NCBI GenBank assembly: GCA_964434865.1
Contig: CAYSWV010000017.1
Span: 1 to 64,000 of the forward strand
DNA length: 64,000 nucleotides
Source: CAYSWV01 sp964434865
GTDB taxonomy: Bacteria; Cyanobacteriota; Cyanobacteriia; Thermostichales; Thermostichaceae
Direction: 5' to 3'
The position numbers and the translations under genes are program-made. Position 1 is the stretch's first letter, and the number at the start of each line of letters is the position of its first letter. Under the pieces are notes generated by a model. The model was given only the letters and a program-made list of their open reading frames with translations. It was not told where the DNA came from and did no database searches. Of the stretch, positions 1 through 9,510 are shown in pieces.

Positions 1-768
1 TCTGAGTTTGCCGCTGGGATCAACCGTTTAGGTGATCTGTATGATGTGCTTGAGCATCCCGAACGCTTGAATCAGCAAGACTCTCATGTTCAACAGAAGC
101 TGGGTAAATCTATAGCCTTGAAAAGGCTGACATTGCTGACACCGAACGCTGAACAAACGTTAGTTCGAGATCTGAGTCTCCAGCTTGAGCCTGAGCAAAA
201 TTTGTTAGTGGTCGGCCCTAGTGGATGTGGAAAAAGCTCGTTACTGCGGGCTGTAGGCGGGTTATGGGATAATGGCTCTGGATCAATCACCCGACCTGAT
301 CTGAATGAAATGTTATTTCTCCCCCAAAAGCCTTATATGTTGTTGGGAACCCTTCGTGATCAATTACTGTATCCACATAACCGTCCTGATATTCCCCTTC
401 AACGATTGCAAGAGGCCCTTGATCAGGCTAATTTAAGCTACATTGTGGAGCAAGTTGGGGGTTGGGATGTTGAAAAAGATTGGTCTAATACGTTGTCACT
501 GGGGGAACAGCAACGCTTAGCCTTTGCTCGAATTCTGTTGTCTAAACCCCGTTATGTGATCCTGGATGAGGCCACGAGTGCTTTGGATGTGAATAATGAG
601 CGATTGTTGTACGAACAACTTCAAGGCATGAAAACGGCTTATCTCAGTGTTGGCCATCGTCTGAGTTTGCTAAAATATCATCAATTAGTGTTATCTCTTC
701 AAGAAGATGCCTCCTGGTCTCTGATCTCTCCAGAAGCGTATGCTGCTGCACAAGTGGCTGATGCTTAG
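1..768 (+). CDS. ABC transporter, fused permease/ATPase (C-terminal ATPase part; 5' end outside window)
   Basis: The frame is open from base 1 without a start, so this is the 3' part of a longer gene; the GTG at 46 is internal. Visible: the end of the membrane domain (SEFAAGINRLGDLYDVL) and a complete nucleotide-binding domain. That domain has Walker A GPSGCGKSS (about nt 214-240), Q-loop LPQKPYMLLGT, signature LSLGEQQR, Walker B YVILDEATSALD and an H-loop VGHR. The linker and the LPQKPY Q-loop are typical of the ABC_membrane_2 (SbmA/BacA, ABCD) type of homodimeric half-transporter in the inner membrane. The substrate cannot be read from this part. It is followed by a 70-140 nt gap and a co-directional gene. 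Confidence 0.85.
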   Translation, partial: SEFAAGINRLGDLYDVLEHPERLNQQDSHVQQKLGKSIALKRLTLLTPNAEQTLVRDLSLQLEPEQNLLVVGPSGCGKSSLLRAVGGLWDNGSGSITRPDLNEMLFLPQKPYMLLGTLRDQLLYPHNRPDIPLQRLQEALDQANLSYIVEQVGGWDVEKDWSNTLSLGEQQRLAFARILLSKPRYVILDEATSALDVNNERLLYEQLQGMKTAYLSVGHRLSLLKYHQLVLSLQEDASWSLISPEAYAAAQVADA

Positions 769-907
769 CTAATACTTAAACAATAAGCTCTGAGCCATCT
801 GTGTATCAGGTCTCCAGACTTCCATTTTCTTTTTACAGATCTTGATCCAATCTAGTGGGATGATAGAGGGCGGCTCTCTTGAAGATATCTCTATGATTAG
901 GATTTCT

Positions 908-3460
908 ATGCAACCTTCAGGTCATGGCTTCACTCATTGCTCAAGTCAGCGATGGGGTTGGCTTTGGAAGCTAAGCTTGTTATCTCTGATCCTCCTCCCG
1001 GGTCCGGTGTCTGCTCAGGACGATCTAACTTTAGGTCTAGTCTACTCTGCCTTGACTGGCTCAAGCTTGATTGAACAACTGGATCAAAGTCAACTTACCT
1101 ATCAAACTCTGACGGTATCTGATCTGACGTTGTCTCAATTAGAACCCATTCAAATCTTATTTTTAGCTAATATTGAAGCTCTAAATCGAGAACAAGTTTT
1201 AATCTTATCAACCTGGTTGCAAGATCGATCGAAGCACTTAATCGTGAGTGGACCCCTAACAGTACCTGCCGATGTTGAATCTACTTTTCATCGCTTAGTG
1301 GGGGCTCATTGGAGTCGAGGGTTAGCCACAGCAGCAGCTGTACAACCTACCGATCGAGTTGAGGGTGAGTGGGCTCAAACCATTACGGCTGCAACTCCAA
1401 TCCAGGGGGGGTTGTTACAGCCTCATGATCTGCAAAGTCAGTTAGTGGCCACTTGGGACGGGATTACCCGAGATGCTTATGCTGTAGTGGCTACGCCTCA
1501 AACCGTCTATTTCGGCTGGGAGTGGGGGGCCAATGATGGGGTTGATCAACAGTGGCTAGAAGCGGCCTTAGCTCGATCTGAAACCCTGATCACAGCTAAC
1601 CCAACTTCAGATTCAGAAACTTTAGCAGTAACCTCTGATACTAGTTTAACTATCCCCTCCAGCCCTCCACCCCTTTTACTCCCACCCCGTAATCCATCTC
1701 AGCCTGGATTTGAAAATACGCCGCCACCCCTACCCCCTCAACTTGAGGTAGTGAATACACTGGAAATGTTGGCCATGAGGCAAGAGCTGGGCAGTTTGCT
1801 GGGTCGTGTTGAAAGTGCAGTATTACTAACCCAGGCCACTCAAGGTCGGACAACCACCTCCCAATATCAGCCGATTCTGGCTGAAGCTCGCGCTGTCCTT
1901 CGTAATTTAGAAACATGGGTGAGCCAAGGGGACCATGCTAAAGCGCGCCAGAGATTTGCAGCGGCTCGGGACCAACTCTGGATTAACTATCCGATCAATG
2001 GCTTAACTACACTACCTGAAGTCCGAGCTATCTGGCTGGATCGAGGCACTATTGTTGAAGCTGGATCAGAACAAGGGTTAGCCCAAGTTTTTGATCGCTT
2101 AGCCAATGCAGGGATTAACACTGTCTTTTTTGAAACCATTAATGCTGGTTATCCGATTTACCCCAGTCGTGTTGCTCCAAGGCAAAATCCACTCACCCGA
2201 GGCTGGGATCCCTTGGCAGCAGCAGTCAAACTAGCCCATGAGCGTAATATTGAATTACATGCCTGGATGTGGACCTTTGCAGTAGGCAATCGTCGCCATA
2301 ATGTGCTGCCTGAGATTAGTGCTGCTGAAGAGTATGTGGGTCCTGTCCTAACGGCCTATCCCGATTGGGCCAGTCTAGATCACCGCGACCGACTCTTTCC
2401 TGGTGGAACTCAGCCTGAAACATGGGTTGATCCAGCCAATCCAGAAGTCCGATCCTACTTGTTGGCCATTATCCAAGAACTGATTCAAGACTACAACGTC
2501 GATGGCATTCACTTAGACTACATTCGCTATCCTTTTCAAAATGCAGCGAGTGGTGTCACCTTTGGCTATGGTCTGGCAGCTCGTCAACAATTTGAACACT
2601 TAACGGGCGTAGATCCAGCGCTATTGCAACCTCGAACGGATCGATCCCTGTGGCAACTCTGGACCCAGTTTCGAGCTGAGCAGGTGAACTCATTTGTGGC
2701 AGATACAGCCGATCTCATCCGATCAAGTGATCCAACTGTGATTCTCTCAGCTGCCGTCTACGCTTTACCTGAAGTGGAACGAGTCCAAAAGCTACAACAA
2801 GATTGGGAAGTTTGGATCACTCGAGGGGATCTCGATCTATTGGTGCCTCTAACCTATGCTGGCAATACACGCCGATTGGCCCAACTGGTTGAACCCAATT
2901 TGGAGATTGTTCGGCAGTCACCTGTTTTGTTTTTACCTAGCTTAAACTTATTGGATCTCCCTAAAGTTGAGTTTCTGGATCAGATGCAGGTTGTCCGGGA
3001 TCTCCCTACAGGGGGGTACTCTCTCTTTGCAGCTCGGCAACTTACTGATGAACTTCAGGAGGTTTTGAGTCAATCCGCGATTTCATCGACTCAGATTCCT
3101 TACCGTGATCCACTGCAATCGGTTCAAGCACGGTTTCAAGTTTTACAACAAGAATGGGACTACTTGCTAGACCAAGACGAACTCCGACTTTTAGCTGACG
3201 ATCGAGAGGCTTGGCTAGCCCAAACTCAGCAAGTGTCTGAAGCTCTAGAGCAAGTGGTGAGATTACCTACTCCTGATCATTTAGCTGAGGCCCAAACGGC
3301 TTTAGATGATCTTAGATCTCAATTTCCTGAGTGGATGCGGGTTGATGCCTTGCAAAATGCCTATCGAGTAGAAACCTGGGAAAATCGGCTAGCTGCTCTT
3401 GAAATTATGTTGCGCTATGGTGAGCGAGTTTTACCTCGACTAACTGCTCAGGGACAATAG
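908..3460 (+). CDS. Secreted family 10 glycosylhydrolase-like protein (GHL10)
   Basis: About 850 aa. The start at 908 is chosen because an AGGA lies 5-6 nt upstream and the protein then begins with a clean signal peptide (hydrophobic LSLLSLILLPGPVSA, predicted cleavage before QDD). In-frame ATGs at 860 and 893 and a TTG at 842 are alternatives. N-terminal part: a beta-rich exported region of about 200 aa, then a Pro-rich linker (PPPLLLPPRNPSQPG). The middle holds a TIM-barrel GHL10 domain, seen as EVRAIWLDRGT, GINTVFFETINAGYPIYPS, HAWMWTFAVGN and the YNVDGIHLDYIRYPF motif. The C-terminal 150 aa is helical. The family is thought to hydrolyse cell-wall or envelope glycans; the substrate is unknown here. 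It acts in the periplasm or outside the cell. Confidence 0.85.
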   Translation: MQPSGHGFTHCSSQRWGWLWKLSLLSLILLPGPVSAQDDLTLGLVYSALTGSSLIEQLDQSQLTYQTLTVSDLTLSQLEPIQILFLANIEALNREQVLILSTWLQDRSKHLIVSGPLTVPADVESTFHRLVGAHWSRGLATAAAVQPTDRVEGEWAQTITAATPIQGGLLQPHDLQSQLVATWDGITRDAYAVVATPQTVYFGWEWGANDGVDQQWLEAALARSETLITANPTSDSETLAVTSDTSLTIPSSPPPLLLPPRNPSQPGFENTPPPLPPQLEVVNTLEMLAMRQELGSLLGRVESAVLLTQATQGRTTTSQYQPILAEARAVLRNLETWVSQGDHAKARQRFAAARDQLWINYPINGLTTLPEVRAIWLDRGTIVEAGSEQGLAQVFDRLANAGINTVFFETINAGYPIYPSRVAPRQNPLTRGWDPLAAAVKLAHERNIELHAWMWTFAVGNRRHNVLPEISAAEEYVGPVLTAYPDWASLDHRDRLFPGGTQPETWVDPANPEVRSYLLAIIQELIQDYNVDGIHLDYIRYPFQNAASGVTFGYGLAARQQFEHLTGVDPALLQPRTDRSLWQLWTQFRAEQVNSFVADTADLIRSSDPTVILSAAVYALPEVERVQKLQQDWEVWITRGDLDLLVPLTYAGNTRRLAQLVEPNLEIVRQSPVLFLPSLNLLDLPKVEFLDQMQVVRDLPTGGYSLFAARQLTDELQEVLSQSAISSTQIPYRDPLQSVQARFQVLQQEWDYLLDQDELRLLADDREAWLAQTQQVSEALEQVVRLPTPDHLAEAQTALDDLRSQFPEWMRVDALQNAYRVETWENRLAALEIMLRYGERVLPRLTAQGQ

Positions 3461-3515
3461 AATTCAGTATGATGTAGGGTCAGATGTCATTGCTAACTGT
3501 TTACACTGCATCCTT

Positions 3516-5255
3516 ATGGCCAGGTTCGATCTCGAAAAACTGACGACTCAGTTACCCGTTTTAAATACCGCCCGGTTCCAAGCTTTACAACAACGTATCC
3601 AGGCCCGCCAACTTATTGTGAAAGAAGGGCGGCGGCCTCACCTGGGGATCTCTACATTAGTGGGTAAACCCTGGAAACCCATTACCTTTGAGGAGCGGTT
3701 TAAAGAATTACAACTCCTCATTCAAGATTACCGACAGGTTGTCGAAACCCTACAGAGGCATCGATCGGCCTATCATCAATTTTTCTTCAAGCTTAAAATA
3801 GCCGTCAAAGAGGCTGTCTCTGAAAAGTGCGAACGCATCCAACTAGCCGAACAAAAACGATTGGCCCAACAACAGCGATCACTCCAGCGTAAACGTCCTG
3901 CTTTTTTAGACATTATCAAGCGGCAGGAAAAACAACTGAGCCGCTCTGTTCGTTTATTGGGTCAGGCGACCTTTTTACTCCTTCGAAAAGTGGATCTATT
4001 TGCGATCAGCCTAGATAAATTAGCTGATGATCAACACTTACAAGAATCCGTTTTAGGTGAGCTGCTTGAAGATCTGAATGACTATCACCAGATCTATGAG
4101 CTGCAAGCCGAGATCGATCAAATTGAACGCGATATTGCTGAGATGGCCGATGTTGCCCTCAATTTTGAAGATTTGATGCGTGACTACTTAGGTCCCTTTC
4201 AGGTATTGCTGGAGCAGGTGGTCAGTGTCGATCAGGATCTGTTAAAAGCAGCTGAAGAGATTAAAAATGCAACCGCTAACTTACTAAACGATAACTTTAA
4301 TACCATTGCAGCCTTTCGCTTGGATCAGGCCGATTCAGCTCTACTAGAGTTTTTAATCCGCAGTCAACTGAGTCGGGATTGGCTACTGCATGCTTTGTCT
4401 CGGGTGCAAAGTTCTTCACTCAGTCAAACGTTAGATTTAGAACAACTGCTTAAGGCTCCTAGTCCAGCAACAGTTCAGCCCCAAACCTCAGCTACCCCTG
4501 ATCCCCAGTTACAAGATGGTCCTGAGTCGCAAGATGTAGAAAGTGCATCAGATCCTGAACAACCGATAGCAGCATCAACCGAGACTCCAGATACTGCTGC
4601 TCAAAGTCAGCCAGAAGATGCCAAAGCAACACCAGCAGACTTATCGATCCATAGTGCTATTGAAAATATTCAAACCTTTGTGAGTGCTCGCTTGGGATTT
4701 GAAGCCTCAGACGATCCATCCACCCCCCTGACCATTACAGTGGATCCCATGGAGGTTCCGCCTCAGTACAGCTATCTACAGACGTGCTTAGCCAATCAGC
4801 AATGGTTGGAGGCTGATCAGGAAACCCGTCGTTTACTTCTAGACCTAGCTGGACAACCCAAACAGAACTTCCTGCTGGAAAATCAGGTGACAGCCCTTGC
4901 GGTGGCAGATCTGGGCTTGTTGGATCAGTTGTGGGTGATTTACAGTCAGGGGAAGTTTGGTTTAAGTGTGCAAAAAGCTATTTGGGAAAGCCAACGTGTA
5001 GGAGGACAAGCTGGATCCTTTACTTTAGAAATGGCAACTGAATTTGGGACCCAAGTGCAATGGCGGGAGCAGTCACAATGGCTCACCTATGACCAGCTAA
5101 TCTTTTCAATAGAGGCTCCGATGGGCCATCTACCTTGTCTTTGGTATGATGCTACGATTCAGAGAGGATCATTTAGACGCATTTTTGGATTATTATCAGC
5201 CTTGTTTTTGCGTTTTCAAGAGGGTGAGAGCCATTTGAATGAGGATCCCAACTGA
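3516..5255 (+). CDS. Coiled-coil protein with C-terminal GUN4 domain
   Basis: 579 aa. Residues 1-310 are charged and helical with long coiled-coil stretches (for example KRLAQQQRSLQRKR). Residues about 315-380 are a Gln/Pro/Ala/Glu-rich linker. The last 160 aa is a GUN4 domain: YLQTCLANQQWLEADQETRR, then DQLWVIYSQGKFGLSVQK, then APMGHLPCLWY. GUN4 domains bind porphyrins; canonical Gun4 stimulates Mg-chelatase, while cyanobacteria also carry multidomain GUN4 proteins of less clear role. There is no signal peptide or membrane segment, so it is probably cytosolic. It lies 55 nt after the GHL10 gene and 54 nt before rimO, on the same strand. A tetrapyrrole-sensing role is inference. Confidence 0.8.
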   Translation: MARFDLEKLTTQLPVLNTARFQALQQRIQARQLIVKEGRRPHLGISTLVGKPWKPITFEERFKELQLLIQDYRQVVETLQRHRSAYHQFFFKLKIAVKEAVSEKCERIQLAEQKRLAQQQRSLQRKRPAFLDIIKRQEKQLSRSVRLLGQATFLLLRKVDLFAISLDKLADDQHLQESVLGELLEDLNDYHQIYELQAEIDQIERDIAEMADVALNFEDLMRDYLGPFQVLLEQVVSVDQDLLKAAEEIKNATANLLNDNFNTIAAFRLDQADSALLEFLIRSQLSRDWLLHALSRVQSSSLSQTLDLEQLLKAPSPATVQPQTSATPDPQLQDGPESQDVESASDPEQPIAASTETPDTAAQSQPEDAKATPADLSIHSAIENIQTFVSARLGFEASDDPSTPLTITVDPMEVPPQYSYLQTCLANQQWLEADQETRRLLLDLAGQPKQNFLLENQVTALAVADLGLLDQLWVIYSQGKFGLSVQKAIWESQRVGGQAGSFTLEMATEFGTQVQWREQSQWLTYDQLIFSIEAPMGHLPCLWYDATIQRGSFRRIFGLLSALFLRFQEGESHLNEDPN

Positions 5256-5309
5256 GGTCTTGGACTATACTGGAGCTTGACTCTATTGTTGATAGATCTT
5301 AAATTTCTT

Positions 5310-6665
5310 ATGGTTACTGCCTCTAATCCTACCTCAGTGGCTATTTTACATTTGGGTTGTGAAAAAAATCGTGTGGATACCGAGCACATGTTGGGCTTGC
5401 TATCGACAGCAGGCTACCAGATCGAAAATGATGAAGCCGGGGCCGATTATGTCATTGTTAACACGTGTAGCTTTATTGAGGAGGCTCGCCGCGAGTCAGT
5501 ACGAACACTAGTCGATCTAGCCACTCAAAATAAGAAAATCTTGATCTCAGGGTGTTTAGCTCAGCATTTTCAGCAAGAGTTACTCGATGAGATCCCCGAG
5601 GCTGTAGCTCTAGTGGGGACTGGTGATTATCATCAAATTGTCAATGTTATTCAACGAGTTGAACGGGGTGAGCGAGTTAATGCCGTCACCTCTGATTTAA
5701 ACTATATTGCTGATGAAACCGTACCTCGTTATCGGACTACCCATACGCCAGTTGCCTATTTAAGGATCGCTGAAGGCTGTGATTATCGTTGTGCCTTCTG
5801 TATTATTCCACATTTACGAGGGAATCAACGCTCCCGCTCGATTGAATCTATAGTCACTGAAGCTCAACAGTTAGCCACTGAAGGCGTTCAAGAACTGATT
5901 CTAATTTCACAGATCACCACTAACTATGGCCTGGATCTCTATGGTGAAGCTCGATTAGCGGATTTAATTCGGGAGCTAGGTACTGTCAATATTCCCTGGA
6001 TCCGGATGCTATATGCGTATCCCACAGGATTGACGCCTCAGGTCTTAGGAGCCATTGCTGAGACACCAAATGTGCTGCCTTACCTTGATTTGCCTTTGCA
6101 GCACAGCCATCCTGAAGTATTAAAGCTGATGAACCGGCCCTGGCAAGCTCAGATCAATGACACAATCCTAGGGCGATTACGAGAACTCTTACCCCAGGCT
6201 GTACTACGGACCACCTTAATTGTGGGATTTCCAGGCGAAACAGACACGCACTTTAACCATCTAGTCGACTTTGTGCAACGGCATCAGTTTGATCATGTGG
6301 GCGTATTTTGCTTTTCACCCGAAGCGGGGACTCCAGCTTATGATCTACCCCATCAAGTCCCAGAAGACATTAAAGCAGCTCGACGACATCAGTTAATGCA
6401 AATTCAACAGGGGATCGCGTTCCGGCGTAACCGAGCTGAAGTGGGTAAAGTGGTGCCTGTTTTATTAGAGATGGAACATGCAGAAACGGGAGAATTCATG
6501 GGTCGTTCGCCTAGATTTGCCCCTGAAGTCGATGGTGTTGTTTATGTTAAAGGTACTGGATCGTTAAACAGTCTAGTTCCTGTACGGATTACTCAAGCCG
6601 AACCTTACGATTTATTAGGCGAGATCGTTGAGGCTCCAGTTGGATTTAATTGGCATGGCCGCTGA
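5310..6665 (+). CDS. rimO: Ribosomal protein S12 methylthiotransferase RimO
   Basis: 451 aa from ATG 5310; a TTG at 5277 would add 11 unconserved residues. N-terminal UPF0004 domain with the three cluster cysteines (LGCEKN, VNTCSF, ISGCLA). Radical-SAM core with the CX3CX2C motif EGCDYRCAFCIIPHLRG, and a C-terminal TRAM domain. The enzyme adds a methylthio group to an aspartate of ribosomal protein S12 using two 4Fe-4S clusters and SAM. The length fits the family. The LGCEKNRVD N-terminus separates RimO from MiaB. Confidence 0.95.
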   Translation: MVTASNPTSVAILHLGCEKNRVDTEHMLGLLSTAGYQIENDEAGADYVIVNTCSFIEEARRESVRTLVDLATQNKKILISGCLAQHFQQELLDEIPEAVALVGTGDYHQIVNVIQRVERGERVNAVTSDLNYIADETVPRYRTTHTPVAYLRIAEGCDYRCAFCIIPHLRGNQRSRSIESIVTEAQQLATEGVQELILISQITTNYGLDLYGEARLADLIRELGTVNIPWIRMLYAYPTGLTPQVLGAIAETPNVLPYLDLPLQHSHPEVLKLMNRPWQAQINDTILGRLRELLPQAVLRTTLIVGFPGETDTHFNHLVDFVQRHQFDHVGVFCFSPEAGTPAYDLPHQVPEDIKAARRHQLMQIQQGIAFRRNRAEVGKVVPVLLEMEHAETGEFMGRSPRFAPEVDGVVYVKGTGSLNSLVPVRITQAEPYDLLGEIVEAPVGFNWHGR

Positions 6666-6904
6666 ATTCAGTGCAGGTCTCTGCTTTATTTTAAACACGC
6701 ATAGTTTGATTTTTAACTAACAAGTTGAACTCGACTGTTACAAAAGTTTATTGATAGATCGTGAAACCATTTTAGAAAAACTGGCGTATACCCTGTTGAG
6801 ACTCAACCGTTGTGACCAACATAGAGGCTTGCTCAGATCGTGCCAACTCTCGGATCTAGAGCATTCCCAGACTGTGCTGCAAATAACTTCTAAAGGATTC
6901 AATC
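6666..6904. other. Intergenic region upstream of the DUF4394 gene
   Basis: 239 nt. No convincing ORF or RNA gene. AAAGGA lies 9 nt before the ATG at 6905 and serves as ribosome binding site. I could not fix a promoter. Confidence 0.5.
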
Positions 6905-8650
6905 ATGGATTTACAACTTAAACACACAAGGTTGAAAGGGATCTTATGCTGTTGCTGCTGTTTAACACTGAGTTTGGGTATGGCTTGTGATACCTCAACC
7001 CCTGTAGCAACTCACTTGGGGTCAGAGGCAACTGAAGCTAGCTCTGAATCAATCAGTGCAGTCGTCGCCGGCTCTATCCGAATTGATGTTCCTGCCTCCA
7101 GCACTCTGGAAGAGACCTTAAAGCTACCCACCATTACTCTGTATCAGTTGCCTGACATTCGACCCGGTTTCAAGTCCTATGCAGCTTCAGTCAATGACGC
7201 CTTGGAATCAATTGACTTACAGACCCTACCGCCTGATTTTGAGGTGATCGGATCTACAGATTCAACCACCTTAATTTACCAAGGCGATCCCACAGGGGTT
7301 ACCTTTGCTGACTTTGTTTTGGTATTGGCTACTAGTACCTTACCCCCTAATCTACGAACTCCCGCTAACATTGCCGCTCAAGCTAATACCCTCTTTGCTG
7401 CAGGTAACTTCTCGGCAGAGGCTCTAGATCCAGTGCCTACAGCTGCGAATACTGATTTTGTGGCGGGCGGTAGTACACCACCTCCTGATCTCGTAGATGC
7501 AGCTTTAGTGTATGCAGCGACCTTCTTACCCCCTAATCTACGAACCCCTCAAAACTTGGCTTCAACCGTCAATGCCTTGTTACCTGGGACCAATTTGTCA
7601 CCTGATGCCATCCAAGCCATTCCAGGGATCGCGTTACCAGGTGGCATTAATTTGAGTCCAGGTGTGGCTAACCGACCCGCTGGATCCTTCCAAATTTCAG
7701 TGCAAGTGGCTGATCTAGCTACACCCAGCTTCCAAATCGGCGCCGCTCAGTTTGTACAATTGCCACCTTTATTCCCTGGTTTTACGAGCTATAGTGCCGA
7801 ACCAGGATCTAGCCTGATTGCGGTAGAATTTAGCCAAGTACAGATCCCTAACGTGACATCCACCACCTGTGTCATTGTCCATGAGCCAGGGAGCGATCCC
7901 CGATTAGTCTCCAATCAGATTGCCACCTCAGAGGCTTGTGACTCGGTTGATCTGGTGGGATTAAACACCCAAAATCAGCTTGTTTTAATTGACTCGAGTG
8001 CTAGCACAGCAGCCTTTACGGTTCCAGTTACGGGTATCACTGGTGATCTGATTGGTATTGACTTTCGGCCCGCTAACGGGTTACTGTATGGTCTCACTAC
8101 CAGTAATATCCTGTATACTATCAATCTAGTGACAGGAGCTGCGACTCAAGCCAGCCAGCTTTCTGTACCCTTCAATGGGGGTAACACCTCAGGGTTTGAT
8201 TTCAATCCTGCTGCTGATCGCTTACGTTTAGCCGGCCCAGACTCCCAAAACTTCCGCATCAATGTAGATACTGGGGCTGTCATTGAAGATGGTAATTTGG
8301 GCTTTGGACCTGGTCCATTGATGGGTACCACACCCACTATCACAGCTGTAGCTTATACTAACTCCTTTGCTGGCACCACCAGTACCCAATTGTTTGATAT
8401 TGACAGCAATCTCGATCTTCTTTTGTTGCAAGATCCACCTAATGATGGTGGGCTAGTTAGCATTGGCAATCTTGGGGCTGATTTTGATGGCTTTAGTGGA
8501 TTTGATATCCTCACAGTTGAGGGTACCAATACCGGTTTAGCCATTAGTGGATCGACTCTCTATACTATTGATTTGACCACAGGGGTTGCCTCTCCTATTA
8601 GCACACTCAACAACGGCCCATTTATCAGCCTAGCTGCCATTCTCAGATAA
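6905..8650 (+). CDS. Modular exported (putative lipo)protein with C-terminal DUF4394
   Basis: 581 aa. N-terminus: basic residues, a hydrophobic stretch with five consecutive cysteines (residues 15-19), then LGMAC; Cys28 may be lipidated, although the lipobox is imperfect. Residues 56-330 form a symmetrical module A-B-B'-A'. A (56-110, SIRIDV...PGFKSY) resembles A' (260-330, SFQISV...PGFTSY). B (130-190, LPPNLRTPANI) resembles B' (195-250, LPPNLRTPQNL). The last 230 aa matches DUF4394 (GIDFRPANGLLYGLT, DFNPAADRLRL), a beta-propeller-like family. The gene at 17898 shares the N-terminal module but has a different C-terminus. The function is unknown; exported beta-rich surface protein is the inference. 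An intrinsic terminator follows. Confidence 0.8.
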   Translation: MDLQLKHTRLKGILCCCCCLTLSLGMACDTSTPVATHLGSEATEASSESISAVVAGSIRIDVPASSTLEETLKLPTITLYQLPDIRPGFKSYAASVNDALESIDLQTLPPDFEVIGSTDSTTLIYQGDPTGVTFADFVLVLATSTLPPNLRTPANIAAQANTLFAAGNFSAEALDPVPTAANTDFVAGGSTPPPDLVDAALVYAATFLPPNLRTPQNLASTVNALLPGTNLSPDAIQAIPGIALPGGINLSPGVANRPAGSFQISVQVADLATPSFQIGAAQFVQLPPLFPGFTSYSAEPGSSLIAVEFSQVQIPNVTSTTCVIVHEPGSDPRLVSNQIATSEACDSVDLVGLNTQNQLVLIDSSASTAAFTVPVTGITGDLIGIDFRPANGLLYGLTTSNILYTINLVTGAATQASQLSVPFNGGNTSGFDFNPAADRLRLAGPDSQNFRINVDTGAVIEDGNLGFGPGPLMGTTPTITAVAYTNSFAGTTSTQLFDIDSNLDLLLLQDPPNDGGLVSIGNLGADFDGFSGFDILTVEGTNTGLAISGSTLYTIDLTTGVASPISTLNNGPFISLAAILR

Positions 8651-8700
8651 ACGTCACTCTCACCTCACAGTCATAACCTTAAACTAAATTGCATTCTTTG

Positions 8701-8721
8701 GATCCCACCGGGATCTTTTTT
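8701..8721 (+). terminator. Intrinsic terminator of the DUF4394 gene
   Basis: GATCCC-ACC-GGGATC makes a perfect 6-bp stem with a 3-nt loop and is followed directly by T6. It lies 50 nt downstream of the stop codon at 8650. Confidence 0.85.
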
Positions 8722-8873
8722 CTTATCTGAGATTAGACTTACCCAATCATGGCTTAAAAGCATTACCAAAAAGGTTAGAAGCTGATGATCAGACTCCTCT
8801 GAAGATTGCTAACTATGGCTGGTCACCTATCTAAGTACTTACTGGATGAACATTGAAAAGAGTGCATGCTCAA

Positions 8874-9416
8874 CTACTGAAATCCAGCCGCTGCCTCACT
8901 CAAGTCTAAAGCTCGGTTTTCTAACTTGACTAACTGCCAATCAAAGGGTTTCCAACTTTGCTTAACCCAGTGAAACTCAAAGGGGGTCTCCAGAGCATTC
9001 AGTTCTGATTGAGCCACATTTGAAACAGGTGAAAGCGGTCTCCCCTCAACTTGAAACGATGTTAGGGCTTTACCCTGATCCTGATCCTCAAGACTGACTT
9101 CTATCGTACGAGGTTCAAATGATAAAGATAGAAATGGTTGAAAGACTTGTCTGGAGTAGGTTACCGCTGTTTCTTTGGTAAATCCCCAAGCATCAGCATA
9201 ATCATCGGCGATCAGGCGATCTACTTGTTCCCAATTACGATTGGCTAGAGCATTTAGAAGTTGATCAGTATGAACTTGAACTTGGCGTTCAGGTTGCCAG
9301 TAGGTGATTAAGATCCCAGCGGCCACAAGCAATAGACTCCCCCCTACGATAGCTATTCGAGGGAACGAACCTAATCCCGCTCTTGATTCCGGTTTACGCT
9401 TCTCAACTTTTGTCAT
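8874..9416 (-). CDS. Single-span membrane protein with NTF2-like region
   Basis: 180 aa. A basic cytosolic N-terminus (KVEKRKPESR) precedes one membrane helix (IAIVGGSLLLVAAGILITYW, residues 21-41). About 135 extracytoplasmic residues follow. The segment LLNALANRNWEQVDRLIADDY looks like the first helices of an NTF2/SnoaL-like fold. I do not recognise a named family, and no catalytic motif is visible. It is convergent with the DUF4394 gene and divergent from the exported gene at 9511. Confidence 0.7.
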   Translation of the reverse strand: MTKVEKRKPESRAGLGSFPRIAIVGGSLLLVAAGILITYWQPERQVQVHTDQLLNALANRNWEQVDRLIADDYADAWGFTKETAVTYSRQVFQPFLSLSFEPRTIEVSLEDQDQGKALTSFQVEGRPLSPVSNVAQSELNALETPFEFHWVKQSWKPFDWQLVKLENRALDLSEAAAGFQ

Positions 9417-9510
9417 AATAAATGCAGTTAAGCGACTAGTCTTAGCTTGACTTACTAGGGCAAGATTGTCACATTTACCGCGCTAGAGACATCCACTGAG
9501 GTTCTGATCG

